IMG/VR virus record: IMGVR_UViG_3300037140_000076
Location: 1-64,000 of that record
Source of the DNA: a virus
Direction: 5' to 3' (one strand)
Length of the DNA: 64,000 nucleotides
Each line of letters begins with the position of its first letter. Within the stretch, counting starts at the first letter, position 1. Both the position numbers and the translations under genes were made by a program. Below the pieces are notes generated by a model. That model had not been told where the DNA came from. It saw only the letters and a list, made by a program, of their open reading frames with translations, and made no database searches. This document shows, piece by piece, positions 18,701-25,350 of the stretch.

Positions 18701-21017
18701 TGTCCATCAAGTAGACAACTGGGAAAAGACAGGCTATGATGAAGATGGTAATGCTAAATTTGAATATGTTAAGCGTACAGCCTTTCATGAACCATATCGG
18801 TATGATCAGTTTTATAAAGCAAAGAGAGAGATGTTTGAAAAACTTGGATTTCGTCCAAATAAAAGTGATGAATCTGCATATAGCGCATGGCAAGCAAAAA
18901 AGGATGCATGGTTTGATGAACACAGTGTTCGCATAGCAAATGATAAGGGAGAAACCATTCGGACGGTTCCTTCAGATCGTTATATAAATCCGGAATATGC
19001 TAAAGCGAATTCTGATCCTTTGTTTAAAGAGCTTACTAAGCACTACAATGATGCAAACGGTAAGCTTGGTAAATATCAGATGAAATATGGTATTGTTCCT
19101 CAGCAGGAAGTTGAGGGTGGATTATTATCCGGTCTCAGTGGAAAGAAAGGATTGAAGGAGAATGCTCAGGAATTAAAAGAAAACTTAAAAACGTCTTTAG
19201 GATCTCATTTAGGAGATTATTATGCTCAAGATATAGACGGTAAGGAATACAAAAATATTCCTATTCGCTGGACGCGTCTTGTGGATGAAGACCGTTTAAA
19301 TTATAATTTAGGTAAGACGGTTGGTGATTTTTGGGAATCTTCTTCTAAATATGAATCAGCTAAGAATATAGAGCCAATGGTTCGTACTCTTAAAAACTTT
19401 ATAGAAGGAAATGCATTTTTAAAAATAGGAGAACGGGATGCTCCTGAGATTGATGCTAAAGGTACAAAAAGACTTGGCAATTATGTAAAAAATATTACTA
19501 AGACAAAAGATCAACCAAATATTAATCGTCAATTAGTAGATTTTTTGAATGATACAGTATATGGTGAAGCAGAAAAGAAATCAAATATTAAATCTCCTTT
19601 TTTGAATTTGAAATATTTGGTTTATAAGAAAGGTGACACTTCTGTAAACGGTAAAGCTCATCGTGAATATGTTTATTCTCTTGAAGATCTTAAAAAGAAA
19701 ACTGGTTCAGAAAATATTGAAAATGATCATTTCACAAAAGGAACTGAAAAGGATGTGAATGGTTATGGTGTTACTCTTGTTCGTAATGACAAGATCTTAT
19801 CAGTAAATAAATTAGGAAGAAAATTAAATGGATTATCAGCGACTATTAACCTGGGAGTAAACGTTATTGCGGGAGCGTCCCACTTACTTCGTGGAGTTGC
19901 CTCTAATTTTATTGAAGCCACAGGAGGTAAATATTTTAGTCATCCTGATTGGGCTTCGGCTTATAAAGAATATTTTAAAAATCTTACTAATTTCAGCTTC
20001 ATGGAAGATACCAGAGGTGGTAAGGGTTCGAAGATAACTCAACTGTTAACTCATTATGGTACATTCCAGGGAGAATTCTTAAATGAGTTTGGTAAGCATA
20101 TTGGGGAAGGAGTTGTAAACAAGCTTTTTAAAAGATCATCTCTGTTCTTTTCAATACACGGGACTGAACACATGATTCAGACAACCCAGATGATCGCAGC
20201 CATGAAGCATTTGAAGCTTGCCGATGGAAAGACTTCTTTGTTTGATGCCTGGGAAAAGGGTGAAGACGGATATATAAAGATTAAAGATGGTCTTAAATGG
20301 GATGATACAAAGGACAACGAATTTAAAAACCTGGTTCAATCCATTAATAAAGACCGTGGTAACTATTCAGACTTTGATAAGGCTGCTCTTAGCCGCTTGT
20401 GGTGGGGTAAGATGATAATGATGTTCCGTAGGCACATTTTTAATGGTATTAAGGCGCGTTGGGGTGCTTCTTATGTAGATTATGAAAGAGGTGGGGCCAC
20501 TCAAGGCTATTACAGGTCCTTTATAACCAGCTTGGCAAGTGAATTCAATGAGTTCAGGCTTAATGGAAAGTTCCGTAAACTGAGTCCAGATGAAGCGTAC
20601 TATGCTAAAAAAACACTTGCTGATATAGGAATGTTTGCAATGCTTGCCGGGGTCCTGGTGCCAGCCTTTAAAGATAAAGAAGAGCATCCTACAGGGGCAG
20701 ATGATTACCTGGCTCTGTTCGCCAGAAGACTTCAGATGGATGTCAGCTTCTTCTATAACCCTTTGGAATGGAAGAAGGTAATTCAGAATCCGGTAGTTAC
20801 TGGAAGTACTATTGATAAGTTTGCTGACTTCTTTCATCAAGCGGCAACGGCTCCTTCAGAAGAATATCAAAAGGACGGATCATCTTATTCTGCCGGTGAT
20901 AGTAAACTAGCTCATAAAGCTTCTCAATTAATACCGGGATATAGAATAGCTTTAAACTTGCAAAACCCTCAAGATCTATTAAAATTTTATGATCTTCAGA
21001 AGCCGATTGGAAAGTAA
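15795..21017 (+). CDS. Giant polyvalent-type virion protein with HEYLH metallopeptidase domain
   Basis: 1740 aa. Residues about 240-375 start 'FFHYSNADLTKSGID' and continue with 'ASLYYTD' and 'AAEKGYKMIVAEW', a layout reminiscent of ADP-ribosyltransferase-like domains in polyvalent phage proteins (tentative). At H543-E544-x-x-H547 there is a zincin motif (ALHEYLHPF) with a downstream 'LDEALVSHL' glutamate. The long helical middle is followed by hydrophobic segments (SATINLGVNVIAGASHLL; KTLADIGMFAMLAGVLVPAF). crAss-like phages are known to carry Zn-peptidase domains in this area. The protein is probably packaged and injected. No DxDGD virion-RNA-polymerase motif was found. Confidence 0.55.
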   Translation: MAVACPNKNMSEWKELAQRFGDNIAESLYYRNEGEIPSVQEAQAMLRGSKVGQFKGLVRHLQNTVSTDPIDLVSNMSRIVQKVGSDLYVVKGSKLSEKPTVGAEMEIHTPNIKFLKSINESVGPLFNLIKVNESSSSASLGNDVITDLRNGEFDSLQGLTYKNDATDDLKRDQILKDLSEQALNSDEERRGLESSIGKPIVDKIIKYNESLKPAEEKTDAKKVEDAIKASPVVFNNLTEDDKGNYVFFHYSNADLTKSGIDPEKFGKNTNVTGREEASRSIPASLYYTDSKVAEPGLGTYKHVVRVPKSEVYPFNSDPLNLYTEAEKRFKEQYPDRPFNPNEQIGWIGKVAAEKGYKMIVAEWGGLKKKALRAESINTLKPELIEKPLGGTYGANAIEPIGNEKFITNRKRYKSEITDKSATTDATVLNDYAPGTYKVEINQDVLNNIASKNADLKNKDNVSDQKEALATNNDILNNKAPKYSKAYGDAQVTSVNYNLINNLQKKFNIPYEIINDNTSDYRGKFENGKVTINAAKLNEYTALHEYLHPFTAAMQKDNPDLYNNLIQDLQSTEAGKKVIEEIKTKYPELGAKDQLDEALVSHLSQITQQDQIKSKPWYNQLMDWFRDLFGRNNVSISGLDMNMTLDDISNKIIDPTYSADLKHYAASNDMAAKYQKDNDTPEHSENFNQILDKIKNKLALDVNVPATSKEQETRKYFSGRQLADLQANKNVYRAVNDYVTSAIINAKKINESFDQFKNFYEEKGGKLSKDEMLKGMNILSDMEQHIALYNESGFIIDAIKKENAEEYDDNFRLLKNRLDGDTSIINNYHEYGLKLMSDWLYPTMRKTIDATIKSGNIEKMPGYAEYLAVKAKSPNIEEGDAIEQGVKTWLKGQMEHATSDIGFFNSYMTGVLNSKDPISQLTALSLKEEFAKNNARLFKVKTSIQNAITKVTGKKIFTTNEQHKELYKGFVHQVDNWEKTGYDEDGNAKFEYVKRTAFHEPYRYDQFYKAKREMFEKLGFRPNKSDESAYSAWQAKKDAWFDEHSVRIANDKGETIRTVPSDRYINPEYAKANSDPLFKELTKHYNDANGKLGKYQMKYGIVPQQEVEGGLLSGLSGKKGLKENAQELKENLKTSLGSHLGDYYAQDIDGKEYKNIPIRWTRLVDEDRLNYNLGKTVGDFWESSSKYESAKNIEPMVRTLKNFIEGNAFLKIGERDAPEIDAKGTKRLGNYVKNITKTKDQPNINRQLVDFLNDTVYGEAEKKSNIKSPFLNLKYLVYKKGDTSVNGKAHREYVYSLEDLKKKTGSENIENDHFTKGTEKDVNGYGVTLVRNDKILSVNKLGRKLNGLSATINLGVNVIAGASHLLRGVASNFIEATGGKYFSHPDWASAYKEYFKNLTNFSFMEDTRGGKGSKITQLLTHYGTFQGEFLNEFGKHIGEGVVNKLFKRSSLFFSIHGTEHMIQTTQMIAAMKHLKLADGKTSLFDAWEKGEDGYIKIKDGLKWDDTKDNEFKNLVQSINKDRGNYSDFDKAALSRLWWGKMIMMFRRHIFNGIKARWGASYVDYERGGATQGYYRSFITSLASEFNEFRLNGKFRKLSPDEAYYAKKTLADIGMFAMLAGVLVPAFKDKEEHPTGADDYLALFARRLQMDVSFFYNPLEWKKVIQNPVVTGSTIDKFADFFHQAATAPSEEYQKDGSSYSAGDSKLAHKASQLIPGYRIALNLQNPQDLLKFYDLQKPIGK

Positions 21018-21073
21018 TAATGCGAGTATGCGTTGAAATTTAGGGTTGATAGCGGCATTTTTTATTTGTTTAT

Positions 21074-21081
21074 TATATTTG
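21074..21081 (+). promoter_or_regulatory. Candidate host-type -7 element (TATATTTG)
   Basis: TATATTTG matches the Bacteroidota -7 consensus TAnnTTTG and lies in the first true gap (21018-21168) after the giant genes. The best upstream TTG (21046) is about 25 bp away, longer than the usual 17-20, so this is a moderate call. It would start a transcript near 21088 driving the fibre and lysis genes. Confidence 0.4.
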
Positions 21082-21094
21082 TGGTTATATAATG

Positions 21095-21131
21095 ACTTTT
21101 CCATAGAAAAGTGGGCCTTTTACCAAAAAGG
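21095..21131 (+). promoter_or_regulatory. Two tandem stem-loops in the leader of the fibre/lysis operon
   Basis: ACTTTTC-CATA-GAAAAGT (21095-21112) and CCTTTT-ACCA-AAAAGG (21116-21131) are perfect, closely spaced hairpins with four-base loops between the candidate promoter and the ATG at 21169. There is no T-run after either, so they look like leader structure (mRNA stability or translation control) rather than terminators. Confidence 0.45.
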
Positions 21132-21168
21132 TGGAGTTATTTCATAACTGAATTTAAAATATTATTAT

Positions 21169-21480
21169 ATGAATTGGGGAGACTTTCGTGACCCGTTTAA
21201 TCACGCTATCACTTTATTAAAGCAGATCGCTAATCACACTAATCAATCAGGTTGTTGTACTGCTGTAACTTCTTCTGGGATAAATACTTCTATTCCAGCG
21301 GGGTTTGCTTCTATTGCTATTACTGCTGAATCAGGCGGGGTTAATATTACTCTTTCTGATGGAACTGTATTTCCTTTATCTGTTCTTGGTGAAGTTTTTG
21401 TTGATGCCGCTGGAGCAAATAAGTCCTTACCGGCTTATACAATTTCCGGTGGTACTTGGAAATGGCATGGTATTAAATAA
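21169..21480 (+). CDS. Small structural protein (fibre-associated)
   Basis: 103 aa. An N-terminal helix (FRDPFNHAITLLKQI) is followed by beta-rich sequence with 'AGFASIAITAESGGVNITLSDG'. This arrangement is common in short phage structural proteins of Bacteroidota phages that cap or anchor fibres. It is the first gene after the structured leader and directly precedes a fibre. No precise family is recognised. Confidence 0.5.
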   Translation: MNWGDFRDPFNHAITLLKQIANHTNQSGCCTAVTSSGINTSIPAGFASIAITAESGGVNITLSDGTVFPLSVLGEVFVDAAGANKSLPAYTISGGTWKWHGIK

Positions 21481-21495
21481 TTGAAATTTTAAATA

Positions 21496-22716
21496 ATGCG
21501 TCTTTTATCCTTAAGTAAATATCCTGGTACAGGTGGTGGGGGAGCCGGTGTAACATCTTTTAATACTAGAACAGGTATTGTAACCCTTCTTGGTAGTGAT
21601 GTTATAACTGCACTCGGTTATACTCCTTTATCTGGAGCTAATGATGGTCTGTCATTATCCGGAACAATCGCCCAATTAGGTCAACTCGTTGGAGCGGTTG
21701 GTGGTCCCGCAAAACTATTAGATAATAGAGAAATTCCTTTTAATGGATTTTCTTTGCTATTTAACGGTATTGGTGCTGTAACTGGAGCACATTTAATATT
21801 AGAATATGATCCAGCCGCAGCAGGTCTTTTCGAACCTTATATATCATTTTTAGCTTCAAATGGAACTACAAATTCAACCCTTCGAATTGATTCAACAGGG
21901 GGTATTTATTTTGGGTTAAATAATGGTCCTTTTTGTACAGGAAGAGATAATTTTAGTCTTGGTTCTAATGCAATGGCAAACGCAACTACAGCAAGAGATT
22001 CTATTGCTATTGGTCCTCAAACATTATTTAATGCAGGAACATCTCAAAAGAATATTGCCATTGGTTCAGATTCTCTTGATACTTCAGGTTCTTCTATTGG
22101 AAGTTCTAATACGGTAATTGGGAGCATAAGTTTAGATAACGGATCTTCCGTTGGAAATGCTAATATTGTAATAGGAAGCGCAAATAATAATTCTGGTGGA
22201 GGAGCTATTGCAGATGATAATATAATTATAGGAAATAGTAATAATCTTGAAAATGGCGTTACTAATACTATAGTAATTGGAGATAATAATGTTTCTGTAC
22301 CTGTAAGTAATATTATTCTTCTTGGTGTAGCAACTCAAAACACAATTATTGGAAACGACCAAGCTGTTATTCCAGTAGACAACGGTAGCAGAGTACAAGT
22401 ATTTGGTGATATTCAGAATACTGGTTCTAAACTGGCAATAAGAACAATAGTAGCTAATGATAATATTTTAACTCTTGATAATACGATTGTTGTAGATACA
22501 ACATCCGGAAATATTTCATTGGGTGCAATTCCTGCTAACTTAAAAAATGGGGTTTTCACCATAAAAAAGAAAACGATTGATGCAAACACAGTTACTGTAA
22601 CAATGTCAACGGGTGATATATATTCTTCTGCTGGACCTTCTACAAGTTTTGTTTTTTCAAATCCAGGAGAATCAATAACCCTTCATTTTGATGGAACTAA
22701 CGCATTTATAATATAA
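21496..22716 (+). CDS. Tail/head fibre with YadA-like beta-roll repeats
   Basis: 406 aa. The N-terminal part has the fibre repeat 'SFNTRTGIVTLLGSDVITAL' and a second block 'GANDGLSLSGTIAQLGQ' that is also present in the long fibre at 25351. Residues about 160-290 are degenerate repeats with 'NIAIGS', 'NTVIGS', 'NIVIGS', 'NIIIGN' and 'NTIVIGDNN', the left-handed beta-roll pattern of trimeric autotransporter heads. The C-terminal region is a beta module. Likely a trimeric adhesin fibre; host receptor unknown. Confidence 0.7.
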   Translation: MRLLSLSKYPGTGGGGAGVTSFNTRTGIVTLLGSDVITALGYTPLSGANDGLSLSGTIAQLGQLVGAVGGPAKLLDNREIPFNGFSLLFNGIGAVTGAHLILEYDPAAAGLFEPYISFLASNGTTNSTLRIDSTGGIYFGLNNGPFCTGRDNFSLGSNAMANATTARDSIAIGPQTLFNAGTSQKNIAIGSDSLDTSGSSIGSSNTVIGSISLDNGSSVGNANIVIGSANNNSGGGAIADDNIIIGNSNNLENGVTNTIVIGDNNVSVPVSNIILLGVATQNTIIGNDQAVIPVDNGSRVQVFGDIQNTGSKLAIRTIVANDNILTLDNTIVVDTTSGNISLGAIPANLKNGVFTIKKKTIDANTVTVTMSTGDIYSSAGPSTSFVFSNPGESITLHFDGTNAFII

Positions 22717-22727
22717 TTTGATTTAAG

Positions 22728-22994
22728 ATGGCATATAATACAGAGAGTGGATCAAGCGGAATATTTGCATCGGGACAGGTCACACTTGCGGCTGGAACAA
22801 AAGCTATTGCTATACCTGGTTTAACTACTTCAAGTAAAGGATATGTTAGTCTTGTCACACCAATTGCCGCAGCAGCAACTGTTATGTATCAAGCAGATTG
22901 TACAGCCGGTATCCTTACTATACAAGCAAATATAGCAGCCGGTACTATTCAGGCTTCAGATACATCAATTGTTAATTATATTGTTATACTTTAA
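22728..22994 (+). CDS. Small beta-rich structural protein
   Basis: 88 aa, rich in Ala, Thr, Gly and Ile (e.g. 'LAAGTKAIAIPGLTTSSKGYV'), with no signal peptide. It resembles the short C-terminal beta modules of phage fibres and may be a fibre tip or decoration protein. Its stop overlaps the following ATG by one base. Confidence 0.5.
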   Translation: MAYNTESGSSGIFASGQVTLAAGTKAIAIPGLTTSSKGYVSLVTPIAAAATVMYQADCTAGILTIQANIAAGTIQASDTSIVNYIVIL

Positions 22995-23308
22995 TGAAAA
23001 AACTATTTAGATATATTGAACCACTTTGGCTTGGTAAGAATAAAAAAGTATCTATAAGAAGCACTTTAGCGATTGCTTTTTCTATAAACTTTATGATTAA
23101 TCTTTCACATGCTGTTGATAAATGGCAAGCCGGAAGATCCTTATCGGACCTGGCTATGGTGCTTGGAATAGAAGCCGGATTAATAGCCGGATTACTTGCT
23201 CTTCGTACATATCAAAATGTTCAATACGAAAATATGGGGGGAGGGGGATATATTCCTCCGGTCGAACAGGTTGTACCTGGTAGTGTAAATAATTGTGGAA
23301 CCAGTTAA
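22994..23308 (+). CDS. Membrane protein, holin candidate
   Basis: 104 aa. The first 30 residues are basic, then come two hydrophobic stretches (about 26-40 and 58-75, 'VLGIEAGLIAGLLALRTY') and a Gly/Pro-rich tail. Size and position, in a run of four small membrane proteins upstream of the endolysin, suggest a holin or holin regulator. Which of the four is the holin cannot be decided from sequence alone. Confidence 0.5.
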   Translation: MKKLFRYIEPLWLGKNKKVSIRSTLAIAFSINFMINLSHAVDKWQAGRSLSDLAMVLGIEAGLIAGLLALRTYQNVQYENMGGGGYIPPVEQVVPGSVNNCGTS

Positions 23309-23315
23309 TTATAAT

Positions 23316-23522
23316 ATGAAACAACTATTTTTAAATAATAATAACGCAATGAAAGGTCATCTTTTTTTAGCATCTAGTTGGCTGTTAAGTCTAGTTTCTC
23401 TAGGTCTAGTTTCTCTAATTTCTTTAAATAAGAGCATTGCTGTTATTTTAAGCTCAATTGCATCAATATTTGCGATTGTAAATTATGTGCAACAAATTCG
23501 TAAACGTAATAAAAATTCATAA
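23316..23522 (+). CDS. Small two-TM membrane protein, holin candidate
   Basis: 68 aa from the ATG at 23316, chosen because the earlier in-frame ATG (23295) lies inside the preceding gene. Two predicted membrane segments ('LFLASSWLLSLVSLGLVSLIS' and 'IAVILSSIASIFAIVNYV') with a short connecting loop and a basic C-terminal tail (RKRNKNS) give a class II holin-like topology. Part of the membrane-protein cluster before the endolysin. Confidence 0.55.
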   Translation: MKQLFLNNNNAMKGHLFLASSWLLSLVSLGLVSLISLNKSIAVILSSIASIFAIVNYVQQIRKRNKNS

Positions 23523-23524
23523 TC

Positions 23525-23818
23525 ATGTCTTTATTTCAATCAAACGCTCATCCAAATGCTAACAATAGTGTTTGGCTTGCTTTAGGAACTATTTTTCTTT
23601 TTGTAGCAGGTATCTTTTTACCAGCGTTATTTAATCATGCGGCTTATGGTGTTTTCTTTGTTATTTCTGAAGTGGTCCTTGGTGTCGCAACTTATTTTTC
23701 ATCTAAGGTGGGTTTTCAAAATACATTTGAAACAAACGATAATTGGAAAACAGGTGTACAAGCACTCTCGGCTGCTGGAAACCTTATTGTACCTGCTTTA
23801 TTTGTAGCATTAACTTAA
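23525..23818 (+). CDS. Small membrane protein
   Basis: 97 aa with about three hydrophobic segments: 'WLALGTIFLFVAGIFLPAL', 'YGVFFVISEVVLGVATYF' and 'AAGNLIVPALFVALT'. Not recognised as a named family. Its place between two other small membrane proteins suggests a role in lysis control or superinfection exclusion. Confidence 0.5.
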   Translation: MSLFQSNAHPNANNSVWLALGTIFLFVAGIFLPALFNHAAYGVFFVISEVVLGVATYFSSKVGFQNTFETNDNWKTGVQALSAAGNLIVPALFVALT

Positions 23819-23824
23819 AATACA

Positions 23825-24244
23825 ATGTTAATATTTTTAGTCATACAAGTATATTTATTACTTTGTGGGTTTTTTCTGGCAAAAAAAGACGCAGAAAGTT
23901 ATTTGATGAAGGATAACATCTCCACCCCCACTGTCTTGAAAATCATAAAGAGATGGCATACTGATGGAGTTATATTGGCAGTACTGGTCAATGTTCCTTT
24001 GTTATACAGCTTTTCTCACCTGTGGTGGGAGATTGCAATCGTTAATGTACTTCTTAGACTTGCTGAGTTTGACTTAGTGTTTAACAGTTATGCTAACTTA
24101 AGTACAACCTTCTTAGGGAGTACAGCACTGACTGATAAGATATTCTCAAAGATATTTGGGGTGAATGGAGCCGTAAACAAATCATTAACCTTTTTTGGTT
24201 TATTAATTCTTTTTAATATAGTAAAAGTAATATTTCATTTTTAA
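23825..24244 (+). CDS. Multi-pass membrane protein
   Basis: 139 aa. An N-terminal membrane segment (MLIFLVIQVYLLLCGFFLA) is followed by a charged loop, then 'GVILAVLVNVPLLYSF', and a C-terminal segment 'FFGLLILFNIVKVIFHF'. No family is recognised. It belongs to the lysis-region membrane cluster and begins 7 bp after the previous gene. Confidence 0.5.
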   Translation: MLIFLVIQVYLLLCGFFLAKKDAESYLMKDNISTPTVLKIIKRWHTDGVILAVLVNVPLLYSFSHLWWEIAIVNVLLRLAEFDLVFNSYANLSTTFLGSTALTDKIFSKIFGVNGAVNKSLTFFGLLILFNIVKVIFHF

Positions 24245-24255
24245 AAAACAACAAC

Positions 24256-25080
24256 ATGTGGATCTTAATTAAAGCCTTTCTATCAAAACATTTATCGGCT
24301 GTGATAGTGGCTATTCTTGCCGTTATTGTATTTTTTGTTCTTGATTTTGAGATCAATGCGAAAGCAAAGGAAATTCAAAATCTTAAAATAGCAAATCAAA
24401 ATCTATTAGCAGAAAACGATAGTATAACAGTAACCAAAAACAAAGAGGGACAGGTTCAGTATGATAAGTATGCCTTAGTCGCTAAACAATACAGCGATTT
24501 AAAGTCTATCAATTCTGACCTGGAAAAGAAAATAAAAGCTCAAACCGGAAACGTTATAGGTGCTGTTTCTTCAGGGACTAAGTTAATGGATTCCGGGGTC
24601 TTGAAACCCACTATTGTTAAAGATAGTATTACAAAGCAAGCTGGTGTAGTAACATACATTCAAAAAGATGTTAATTTCTCTTTAGATACAACTTATTCAA
24701 AAGGCAATTCTCATAAACTTGTAACAAAGATTCATATTCAGGGTGTTCCGGATAGTTTACAGATAACAGGAGTCCTTGCTAGGGATGAGATAGCCTTTAC
24801 TGCTTTGACCGGGGTGAAGATAGATAAGGAAGGGAATTATGTAATTTTTGTTGTACCTGATTATCCAGGCGCAGTGATTACTCAGTTAAACGGAGCCATT
24901 ATTGATAAGCATATTTTTGAAAAACCTGATAAAAAAAGAATATTTACTCTCGGTGGTTCTTTTGGGTATATACCTATTCTTTATAATTGGTCAACAAAAC
25001 AAACAACCTTATTTGGTCCAAACCTTGGAGCAAGTTTGGGGGTAAATGTTAATTTAACGGAGTTACTTAGAAAAAAGTAA
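24256..25080 (+). CDS. Single-pass membrane protein with coiled coil, spanin-like
   Basis: 274 aa. One N-terminal transmembrane helix (about 13-31) is followed by a coiled coil (about 32-100, rich in Lys, Glu, Asn and Gln), then beta-rich periplasmic sequence with 'SFGYIPILYN' and 'LGASLGVNVNLTELL' near the end, which could form outer-membrane-like strands. The inner-membrane anchor, coiled coil and distal hydrophobic beta tail fit a unimolecular spanin or i-spanin linking the two membranes at lysis. The call is structural inference. Confidence 0.45.
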   Translation: MWILIKAFLSKHLSAVIVAILAVIVFFVLDFEINAKAKEIQNLKIANQNLLAENDSITVTKNKEGQVQYDKYALVAKQYSDLKSINSDLEKKIKAQTGNVIGAVSSGTKLMDSGVLKPTIVKDSITKQAGVVTYIQKDVNFSLDTTYSKGNSHKLVTKIHIQGVPDSLQITGVLARDEIAFTALTGVKIDKEGNYVIFVVPDYPGAVITQLNGAIIDKHIFEKPDKKRIFTLGGSFGYIPILYNWSTKQTTLFGPNLGASLGVNVNLTELLRKK

Positions 25081-25081
25081 G

Positions 25082-25348
25082 ATGGGTAATGATATATGTG
25101 ATCTTATTAATAGAGTAAACGAGTTACAAGAGCAGTTTTATAAATGTGGGGCTGTTTATAGATCACCTGTATCTGGTTTACAATTTATAGTACGTCCTGA
25201 TCAACACAAAATCCTCTTAATAAGAGGATATTTGCTTTTAGACAAGGACGGCAATTCTGTGTATATTCATTTACGTATATTTCCTAATCAAATGGTTGAA
25301 ATTGATTCTAACGTTGACATGACAGGATTAACTTTATATTTATTTTAA
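25082..25348 (+). CDS. Small protein of unknown function
   Basis: 88 aa, mixed alpha/beta: helix 'DLINRVNELQEQFYKCGAVY', then strands such as 'LQFIVRPDQHKILLIRGYLLL'. No motif is recognised. It lies 1 bp after the spanin-like gene and 2 bp before the large fibre, so it may assist fibre attachment. Confidence 0.5.
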   Translation: MGNDICDLINRVNELQEQFYKCGAVYRSPVSGLQFIVRPDQHKILLIRGYLLLDKDGNSVYIHLRIFPNQMVEIDSNVDMTGLTLYLF

Positions 25349-25350
25349 AA

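Noticed and set aside
11193-20840. Antisense open frames inside the giant genes.
   Set aside because: They lack starts with good context, follow the codon bias of the sense gene in mirror image, and have no neighbours or promoters on that strand.
10597-21017. Virion RNA polymerase (DxDGD motif) expected in giant proteins of crAss-like phages.
   Set aside because: I looked through the giant proteins and saw no DxDGD-type motif; nuclease-like and zincin motifs were found instead.
21018-21062. Terminator after the 1740-aa gene (ATGC...GCATTTTTT).
   Set aside because: The complementary arms are 4-5 bp with a loop of about 30 bases, too weak to call, although the T-run is present.
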